NCBI GenBank assembly: GCA_947095585.1
Contig: OX352765.1
Location: 22,474,254-22,538,253, forward strand
Origin: Nephrocerus scutellatus
Lineage: Eukaryota; Arthropoda; Insecta; Diptera; Pipunculidae
Length of the DNA stretch: 64,000 nt
Reading direction: 5' to 3'
Each line of letters begins with the position of its first letter. Positions within the stretch are counted from its first letter, which is position 1. Positions 56,396-64,000 of the stretch are shown piece by piece. The notes under the pieces are model-generated. The model had not been told where the DNA came from, made no database searches, and worked only from the letters and a program-made list of their open reading frames with translations. Both the position numbers and the translations under genes were made by a program.

Positions 56396-58640
56396 TAAAT
56401 AAATTGAAAACAACTAAGCTACTAAATTGCAAAAGTACTCTCATATAGTAGCATCTTTTGAGCTAAGCTTCGTTGTGACTATAATGTTGGCATCGCTCAT
56501 AAATACATACGACTATGAAGGATCACGTATTAGCTGCACCGTCAAGGTTAAGGTTAAAATTTCTACTTTTATGCCAAAAAAAACAGGCTGACGCTATAAA
56601 AAATAACAACTAATAGAGAAAATCATGCAAACAATTGCTACTTAAGAATGCTGGGACACTAAAATCATTGGCAGAACACAGCTGTTGAGACTGAAGAGCC
56701 AAAAAATGAATTTTCCGTTAACGTAGACAATATAGGTAACCAAAGTATAACAAGGTACAAGGTTTGGCAATTGGAACTTTTACCTCAATAGTCGCTAACT
56801 TTTTGTCGATTAACGTTATTTCTATGCTATGGCTTTTAAGAATTATTCTTAACAGTCGATGCTTCTTTGGTGTTCTTGTCCAAAGAACAGGAAAAGCATT
56901 TATTTCTCTTGTGCTCGTCAGAGCTTCAATACTGTTTGTGAATGATTTTCATGGCTCCGAGTGCGATCTCTTCACCAACTTTATTTTACGCATAATAAAT
57001 ATTTAATCTCCTTTCGTTTAGTATTTATATTAGTTGTTCAGAAATTTCCATATCATTTATAAGCGATGATTTGCAGATGAAAACTAAGTGAAATCACAAA
57101 CGTTTTTCATTCTTGACTCTGTCATCTTTCATACTGAATTAATATGAAATTATTTTCCAAGTTATTGCCTCCAATATATTTGGCTACTACTATTCAGTAA
57201 CAACATTAATGGCGGCAATCCGTGTACAATTGCATACACTTAAGTCGTGCAATTTTTGGTTGTTGCTAAAAATCTGTAATCACAACTACGAAAAGAAAGC
57301 TTAGCCGTCTGGTGCAATTCATATAAGCCCCTCTTTGCACGATTTATATGTCGTTTGGCTAGTCAAATATTAATATTATGCCGTAAAACGTAATTGGTAA
57401 AAAGCTTCAACTTAATATACTTAAGCCAACAAGAGGTCTTAATTTGAATTTAGAAATTAGAATTCATTATAGCCAGAGCTATACTTCTCGAGGATGAGTA
57501 TCGTTTTAATGTGTCCAACTAAAATTATTCCTCTATGTAGTTGACACTTGCACCATCCTAAGCAAAACCGTGCGACCATAACATAAATAAATTTGCTTTT
57601 AAACAAATTAAAAGCAAACAGTGTCAGTGTCAGAGTCCTGAGAGACCACACACATACGAGTATCTACAAGGTTCTCAATTTTCACCAAGAAGCGCCAACA
57701 CTATCTCTCGATGGATGGCATTGTGACGACCACATTTATGCCTTAGAAGTTTGAGAAATCCCTGCGACGACTAAAAATAATGCCGGTTCTATTTAAACGT
57801 GCTATCGCTCAATTCGCATCTGCGAATCAAGTCGTCGTTGCCGTTCAACACTTCGTTTTGAGTCCACCTTTGGCACGTCACCTTTACCATCGAATGGATC
57901 TAGGTGCATATAATAAAACGCTCGAAACGACGACTGTGAGATCTAATGCTTGCTCACGATATATACGACTAGGAAGGAACTGGCAGAAAAACTACCGACG
58001 AAGAGTGTAAGGACGACCAACGTTGGGCGGTTGCGCCGACAAACTGCTAACCAACTGAACAAGTTCATCGTCGCGACGCGTCGTCGTCATTATGCGAAAC
58101 GTGCCATGAATTATAATGACAACGTAATCGCGCATAGTCGAACGGTCGGTCGAACATCATCAGGCCATCAGAGTATACTCTGTGTTTGTGGCATGAAGTG
58201 CACTGTGCACCGATGTGCTGCATCGCTGGATGGCAAAAAGAGCAACATTTGAGATGTTTGCAGACAAGTGATTGGACAAATATTGTTTCAGTGCGGGATA
58301 ACGTAGGCATCACGTATCCTTCACACATGTACAAACAATAAATTGGATTGCTTGGGGTATTCCCACCGAGAGCACAAACGACACCGCAAAAACATTCTAC
58401 AAAGTACAACTGACGTGCCACAGATAAGAGTTTTCCCATTTTGTCCTTGTGACGAGATTGAAAAATGATATTTGTGTGAATGTGTGCAACGAATGTAAGC
58501 GAGAATATATGTCACAAGCTAATGCTAAATTGAAATTTGTTTTAATTTATTGTAAATGTGCAAGGTTGATCCTCGATCAAAAGGACACGTCAGATGTCAG
58601 TTTCTTTCTTAATCTTATTTTTGTCATTAGAAGCAATCTC
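56396..58640. other. Unassigned DNA; GC-richer block 57.75-58.25 kb
   Basis: 57,780-58,250 is richer in CG dinucleotides and has overlapping open frames on both strands (plus 57,780-58,010 and 57,950-58,252; minus 58,065-58,439, Cys-rich). No conserved domain is recognisable, so no gene is called; of the unassigned stretches this is among the likelier places for a host exon. Confidence 0.35.
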
Positions 58641-58643
58641 ATA

Positions 58644-58860
58644 GAGTGCGAGTACACGCAAAGAAGCATTTAAAGAGCTCAAAAGACAAGAAAAAGTTAA
58701 AAATAGTTCAACACGAAAGAAAGCAGCCTGGGAGGAGAAACTTGTCCGCGAACTCGAGCAGTACAGAGAGCAAGGCCTAGCTAGACCAAGTGGAAGTGTT
58801 CTACAAAAGAGTCAGCGGCATGACCCAGTGGGCATACTGCAAAGGCAAAAGATGCTGTGA
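58644..58860 (+). other. Charged coding-like fragment, unassigned
   Basis: The frame from 58,658 reads RKEAFKELKRQEKVKNSSTR, KKAAWEEKLVRELEQYREQG, LARPSGSVLQKS and ends with a stop at 58,858. Lys/Glu/Arg/Gln-rich heptad-like composition suggests a coiled coil, such as those in retroelement gag proteins. It lies 0.8 kb upstream of a BEL/Pao remnant, but I cannot show that it belongs to it. Confidence 0.35.
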
Positions 58861-59640
58861 TAGTCATTCCCTGGATATGAATTCTTGGATATTTGGTTCG
58901 ATTTGCGTTGGCAAGTTTTGAAAGAGGATTTTCAACGATAAGCTGTTTGAGGTGTATCCAATGGCATTTACGCAGTCAACAACTGTGTATTGGACGTTTG
59001 AGGCTTCTACGATATAATAAAATGAGTGGAATTTACCACTTTGACCCACATAGTCTTCAAATCTAACCTAGAGGTGTAACGCAATAACCTGAACTTGCTA
59101 ACTCGAAAAACATGTTGGTTCAAGCTCGTGGACTACAACGAAAGAAGCTTACATAATTCTGATGCTGAAAATTTATAGCTGGATTGGAAAGCATTCGAAA
59201 ATTTAAGCTGCATTCACCGCAATTAATAATGGACTATAAAATGTTCTTCTGGCAATCGTCAGACTACACATCTCAACACCGTCAATAAATTTGAGAAAGT
59301 TTAGCTAGGAGGTTTTGTTACACACCATAAGCACTGATCCAAATTTTAGAAAGTTAAGTTTAGCACTTTAAGCACTTTTTCATATGACTATCTTTTGTTT
59401 TGGTTTTGGATTATTTTTAAAAAAAGCCAAATGAAAGTTATGTTCCAAAACGACTCTTCGACTGTTTTGGTCAAAGAAAACCAGCATTAATTTTGGCCAA
59501 GGAAATTCCACATTATACTTATTGTTAATTGACAGTATGTCAAAATAAGAATGCATTTTTCTTCTTGAGTACATTGTAATCAGAGTCGCTACCTGAACCG
59601 GGACCCAAAAAAAAATTAGAAATAAAGAAGCAAGGTAAAT
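58861..59640. other. Unassigned DNA upstream of the BEL/Pao remnant
   Basis: A 5' LTR might be expected here, but I see no second LTR copy. CTACCTGAACCGGGACCC at about 59,590-59,607 could be a primer-binding-site relic before the gag leader; this is speculative. Confidence 0.3.
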
Positions 59641-60850
59641 CTTTCAATTAAAAAAGCTAACCGGCAACTCCAAGATCAAGGAATAAAAACCACACAACCT
59701 CGTGAAGAGGAAGAGGCGCCATATGAATATCGATACAAACCCACCTTCTAAAATGGATACCGTTGATGATCAATATTACGCGATCATTCCCCAACTACAG
59801 GTGCTAATTCGGGCGAAATCTGGAAGTCATTAGCTATCCAATCATTTTGATGCCACCAATAATGTCAACCCAACTTCAGATTTCAAGTTGCCATCCCTTA
59901 CCATGCCAATGTTTGATGAGGATCTAAAAACTAGCAATCGTTCTATGATATACTTTCATCTACTGTCCATGAAAATGTACCATTTGCACTGGCACAAAAA
60001 TTCAGGTACCTTAAGGGACTCCAGAAAGGCAACGCTTACCTCATCAGCCATCAGCAGTTCAGCGGCTCATCAAACGCTACGACAAGAAGAAACCGATAGT
60101 CGAGGCTTACACTAAGTCATTTTTGTGTCAAGCAAGGATCACCATAGGCTACCGCTGTTCACCTTACGGCTTTTTACGACAATTTGGATGAAGAAGTAAG
60201 GGATCTCACGGCTCTGAGCAAGGACGCAACCCTTGACTAATTTTAATGGCAAGGGGCGATTTTACGACGAAACAGGAAAAGCTTGGAGGTGCAAATCTGC
60301 TGAAGAGAACGTACCGACACTGCAGAGCTTCCTAGATTTTTTGTTGAATCGTATTGACGCCCTTACAGGAATTAAATCTCAAAAAAATCTTAAAAACAAA
60401 TTGTCAGTGAGATTTTATACACTGAATCATTACCAGTACCCTGCAAACTATGCAATGGAGATCGTCATCGCCTAGTTGAAGGTATGCGTTTCAAATCTAT
60501 GGCATTACCTGAGCGCAGAAACTTTCTAAAGGAAAACCAGAGATGCTTCAACTGAAAATCACTCAGTCGACCATTGTCGTTCAAGAAGAAGACAGAAAAA
60601 AACATCGCACATCTTGTACATTGTAATCCTGTCGACAACAAAGCGGGAAACCAACCAAGTTCCATTGAAACAGCTTTCGGCAACAATCCCAAAGCATCAA
60701 CCAGACACACCGACCTTACCAACCGTGTTGCTCGAAGTGAAGGATAGTTTCAACAACTGGCATATTATTCGAGAATTGTTGGACTCTGGTTCAACCAGAT
60801 GATTCCTAAAGGAATCGTGTGCTAATATAGTGAACCTAACCAAATCAAAT
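59640..60850 (+). mobile_element. BEL/Pao LTR retrotransposon gag-protease remnant
   Basis: Plus-strand motifs in order: KLPSLTMPMFDEDLK (59,888), GNAYLISHQQFSG-like and RYDKKKPIVEAYTKSF (60,020-60,125, shifting frame), YDNLDEEVRDLTALSKDA (60,178-60,230), VPTLQSFLDFLLNRIDALTG (60,310-60,370), the zinc-finger-like CKLCNGDHRLVE...FNCK region (60,440-60,555, last Cys changed by a stop), and an aspartic protease motif IRELLDSGSTR (60,768-60,800) followed by FLKESCANIV. This is the gag-protease order of BEL/Pao. Frameshifts and stops are numerous, and RT and integrase are absent. Confidence 0.88.
60722..60850 (+). pseudogene. Retropepsin-like aspartic protease segment of BEL/Pao
   Basis: LLEVKDSFNNWHIIRELLDS then GSTR carries the DSG active-site motif. 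In the family this protease processes the gag-pol polyprotein. After R a TGA interrupts, and FLKESCANIVNLTK continues the expected 'SFIxxxLAxxLxL' segment. The rest of the protease is missing. Confidence 0.8.
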
Positions 60851-61462
60851 TAACATATACTGATAACTTCTTTATGGTAGGATTTGTAAGACATGCCAGC
60901 AACATTGCAGAAACGTTGGCGTAGACCAGAATGCCTAAAAATAAGGGATGAGTTTGGTGGTGATTTTTTGCAGGAGATGGTATGATGCTGTTATAGTGAT
61001 ACAAAGATTAAACCTTTAACTAATCGCGCTGGTATATTTTTTATACCACTAATTAAAACGAGTGTTGCAACGTCTCTGCCGAATTTAGCTAACCTATCAT
61101 TGTAGTAAGCTACAGACACCGTCAGTTTGGTTGATTGAAGCAAATTAACTAAGGTTCGAACAATTACTTAGTAGCGATTCGGTGTGATTGACAAAATACA
61201 CACCGCGGGTACACCAACTCAGCCACAGTCAGTATATCTGCAGATGCTCAGTTATTTTTTTTCTGTTAAGGTTCAGTTAAGTAATCTCGTCTAGACTTTC
61301 AGAATCTGAAAAGTAAGAGAAATGCAGATGAATTCTATGGAATCGATTGTATATGACATTGACATTGGCAGCGCGATCGACATCGACATACTGCCATTGT
61401 CAAAACAAGGAAAAGCGTGGTCAAAACTAAATCGATAAAACAAATTTAAATTTGGATGGATG
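60851..61462. other. Unassigned DNA
   Basis: Nothing recognised. Confidence 0.4.
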
Positions 61463-61955
61463 GGTGCCATGGCTCAGTGTTTAGTGCATGCCACGTCTCC
61501 TTGAATTCAAACGCAATACTAGTGGCGGTCTAAAGATTGAAGTTTCAAGTTTACCCTCAAGCCCATCTTTGGACATACAGGAAAGTTCAGATATTCGTTC
61601 TTTAGCCGTACACGAATATGGAATGATTTTTCAAACTCTTTTTTACCACTTCGCTACTATGCCAAGCATATAACCAAGCATTGTAATGGCGCCAACCTCA
61701 TTATGCATGCGCAAGTTATATAAAAAAGAATGTTTGAGGTACGAATCGCAGAAAAGACCAAAAGTATTTTACACGGTGCCAACTCTCGCTAATTCTAACA
61801 AACATCCGAGATATAATAACTTGTCTCTTTTATCTCTTTCGGATGCGGTATTTTATTGTAAGTCCCTTCCATTTGTGTGCAAAAATAAAACACGCACAAC
61901 ACAAATGGTCGCGAGAAGCTAGGCTTTGGATGGCAAAGTCAAGCCAATATATTAT
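61463..61955 (+). mobile_element. tRNA-derived SINE copy 5, interrupted by a LINE fragment
   Basis: The head TGGGTGCCATGGCTCAGTGT (with a C-A change in the A-box region) starts at 61,463 and breaks at about 61,490. After a LINE fragment the SINE body resumes at about 61,740 (GGTACGAATCGCAG, AAAGTATTTTACACGGTGCC, TCCATTTGTGTGCAAAAATA, GGTCGCGAGAAGCTAGGCTT) and ends in an ATT-rich tail at about 61,950. The B-box is diverged. Same family and body as 24,889-25,178. Confidence 0.85.
61489..61690 (+). mobile_element. LINE C-terminal fragment inside the SINE
   Basis: ATGCCACGTCTCCTTGAATT matches 36,331-36,350 (ATGCCACCTCTCCTTGAATT), and similarity continues through CCATCTTTGGACATACAGGA, TCGTTCTTTAGCCGTACACG and TATGGAATGATTT to about 61,670. 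Thus about 190 bp of the LINE family seen at 36 kb sits between the SINE head and body. Confidence 0.85.
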
Positions 61956-62310
61956 TATTATTATATTATATATGAATGAATAGCTCCGAAGGGAAATATC
62001 TTCCATCATCATTATATTTTGCTCCGGTCAAAACCTCCCGTAAAAAATCTTCAATCTTTCAATATCGAAAATAGTAGAACACGCCAATCTTGAATTTAAT
62101 ATAAGCTAATGTATAACTATTCAAAAGGCGCAAAATGGAGCTATTTGTTTAACATGCTTGCCCTACCAGAGCTAGATGATTATTATGAATATCGTCACGT
62201 TTTTAAATGTGTCCGCAAAATAAAACCAATCCATAAAAATTTTAAATTTTCATGTTCTTTAATTGGAGATAGACATATGTGCAAAGAAATATCGGATAAT
62301 TTTTAAAAAA
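61956..62310. other. Unassigned AT-rich DNA
   Basis: Nothing recognised. Confidence 0.4.
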
Positions 62311-62314
62311 TTTA

Positions 62315-62455
62315 TATGGGAACTATCGGAACCCGGTGACCGATCAATTCCGAATTTTAATTGAAAGTGTTGTCGCCGGAGATGCACATGTGTGTCAAGA
62401 TTGAATAAAGTCGGGCTTTAGAAAGTGGGTTAAAAATAGATCGCAAAATTTACCA
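62315..62455 (+). repeat. Uninterrupted copy of the repeat hosting the 24.9-kb SINE
   Basis: TTATATGGGAACTATCGGAA leads into AAAGTGTTGTCGCCGGAGAT, CACATGTGTGTCAAGATTGA and GTCGGGCTTTAGAAAGTGGG, aligning with both halves at 24,800-24,888 and 25,179-25,250 without the SINE. It therefore acts as a paralogous empty site. Confidence 0.75.
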
Positions 62456-62649
62456 GTAGCCACCAAGTAGCACGTCATCGACGCAAGATAACATAAATGA
62501 CAAACGCACGAAAAACTATAATAGAGAGAACATCTAAGCATAGCTCTTCTTCTTTTTCTTTCTGGATCACATCTGGGTTAATGGTATACAATGGTATAAA
62601 GTTTGCCGCACCAAACTTTGTTAATGCCAGCTAGAAATTCTCTGCCTGC

Positions 62650-63030
62650 ATTTATCTCTCAGCATTTCGCTGCACACTTTCGTGCTGTTACGAAACACTC
62701 ATCAAATTGCATCACTCACGTCTCATTCAAACATCGTTCGAGATACGTATCGTGCTGTCACGCAACAATCAAGACATGACATCGCTCACCTCACGTTCAT
62801 GAATATTTTGAGTTACACATTATGCTGTCACGAAACATCTCGAATTAGGCTCCTGTTGCTTCGCATCGTCCGCACCTCTTTATCGTGGTGTCACGTAGTA
62901 TCTCGGCCTAGGCAACGCCCAGATCTAGGCATCGTTCGAGTTACCCACCGCTCAATGTACATTATGTTGCTACGCATTACCTAGAACTACCATCAGAAGT
63001 ATTTACGCATCGCTCGAGTTACACCTCTAT
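62650..63030 (+). repeat. Degenerate 70-bp minisatellite
   Basis: CGTGCTGTTACG at 62,681, CGTGCTGTCACG at 62,751, TATGCTGTCACG at 62,821, CGTGGTGTCACG at 62,884 and TATGTTGCTACG at 62,963 mark about five units of near 70 bp. A second motif GCATCG(T/C)TCGAGTTAC recurs between them. Identity between units is low, so the array is old. It keeps a 100-codon frame open at 62,682-62,984, probably by chance. Confidence 0.8.
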
Positions 63031-64000
63031 ACAATTTTTCTAAGGACCTTAATATATTGAACCCTGTTAACGCTGAGGTTAATTGGTGTGACTAGAACAT
63101 TTCGTACGTGATCTACCCTGACTGCTCAGATGTTAGGAAGAACATGCTGCCTGAAGGGTCATAAAACGGAAGTAACAATTTCATTTACATAAATGACAAA
63201 TAATTTTGTTAACTAAAAGACTTCTTATTGCTGCCACTATCATTATCTGCATGATATAATTTATGAATTAATGACTTTCCCACCATTTCTGTGAATAAAA
63301 AGCGCGCACACAAATCAAGTAGAAATGCTACCAATTAAATTTTCGCTGTACTGTCCAATTTCCAGCTACAAATGGAAATAACAAGCTCCCCAAGTATTAT
63401 TTAAAGTCCAATGCCCAATAAAGCCATTTTCCACTATGACAGTAACTTGAAATTTATTACCAACAATAATGGCCTGGCAGAGGGGTGGCAATGAGTGGAA
63501 TAAACATTTTTATTATTATTATGATTTAATCCTTGACTTGGATACAGACGCAAACAATATGAGGGGATGATACTTAGCAGAAGGAGCCGCAAAAGCACCA
63601 GCAATACCAAATAAGCCAGTTAAGCATTTTTTTAAGGAAGGATTAAGTCAAACGTTCTTCAGCGTGTATCAGTGGTTGGTGAACAAAGTCATAACGTGTC
63701 GGCCGGTTTGTACTTAAGTACATACTTTTGTAGATATAGATGGTGGTAATGTGAATAAATGACGTTATTCCGCGCTGCACCGCCTAATGGACAGAGCTAT
63801 TAATAATTTCACTGAAAATGAACAGTACCAGCGGACATACACAAACAAATACCCACACATACACGAAAGACGAAATAAACGGTCTGCCAAGGAACATTTA
63901 GCCGAACATGAGTGAACATTATGTCCTTTTTTTGCGTTAGTTGAAATGTTGTGCCACGCACACACTCAAACATATCATAAAGCAAATTCTTTTCGGCAAT
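63031..64000. other. Unassigned DNA to the window end
   Basis: No recognised gene or repeat; short minus frame at 63,765-63,965 has no signature. Confidence 0.45.

Noticed and set aside
58065..58439. Cys-rich 124-codon frame on minus
   Set aside because: Cysteines do not follow a known zinc-finger or disulphide spacing, and equally long frames overlap on plus.

Overview
This window is repeat-rich, AT-rich insect DNA, most likely from a higher fly (Diptera). I infer this from the non-LTR retrotransposon families, the GGTTAGGTTA-type LINE tail, and tRNA-headed SINEs with (ATT)n tails. I cannot name the species. I found no intact host gene, rRNA gene, functional tRNA gene or CRISPR array. Everything I can name is a transposable element, a tandem repeat or a fragment of one. 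No open frame longer than about 190 codons was seen, and all recognisable coding domains are broken by frameshifts, stops or deletions.

Layout. From 1 to 11.6 kb there is unassigned AT-rich DNA, an I/LOA-like LINE 3' half (minus, 2.1-3.4 kb), three minus-strand copies of one tRNA-derived SINE (3.7-4.0, 5.8-6.1, 6.7-7.0 kb) and an RTE-type LINE endonuclease remnant (minus, 10.1-11.1 kb). From 11,620 to 23,061 lies the most striking object: an approximately 11.4 kb foldback-like element. It is bounded by a 16-bp inverted repeat and built from a 277-bp tandem array, a 1,538-bp tandem duplication carrying a tRNA-like sequence, a few diverged 150-bp units in plus orientation, an approximately 1.6 kb spacer holding a LINE fragment, and 27 units of exactly 150 bp in the opposite orientation. 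From 24 to 31.7 kb there is a C-rich ORF pair, a SINE with a clear target-site duplication inside an older repeat, and about 5 kb of unassigned DNA. From 31.7 to 33.3 kb there is a broken Ty1/copia pol.

From 36 to 56.4 kb there are many LINE remnants of three families: (a) I/LOA-like with endonuclease, linker, reverse transcriptase (RT) and RNase H (36.6-37.3, 38.5-40.85, 53.0-54.1, 55.5-56.4 kb, all minus); (b) RTE-like (41.0, 43.3, 45.8, 46.5-47.7, 49.9-51.2 kb); (c) a LINE with a conserved RT-thumb and C-terminal region (36.0, 43.9 kb, also 17.2 and 61.5 kb). From 58.6 to 60.9 kb there is a BEL/Pao gag-protease remnant. After that come a SINE interrupted by a LINE fragment (61.46-61.95 kb), a second copy of the repeat that hosts the 24.9 kb SINE (62.3-62.5 kb) and a degenerate 70-bp minisatellite (62.65-63.03 kb).

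The elements are not a cooperating gene system, but they record a history: SINEs inserted into older repeats, LINE tails inserted into SINEs, and a foldback-type element whose arms have expanded and homogenised as satellite DNA. The foldback-like element is the best candidate for something undescribed.
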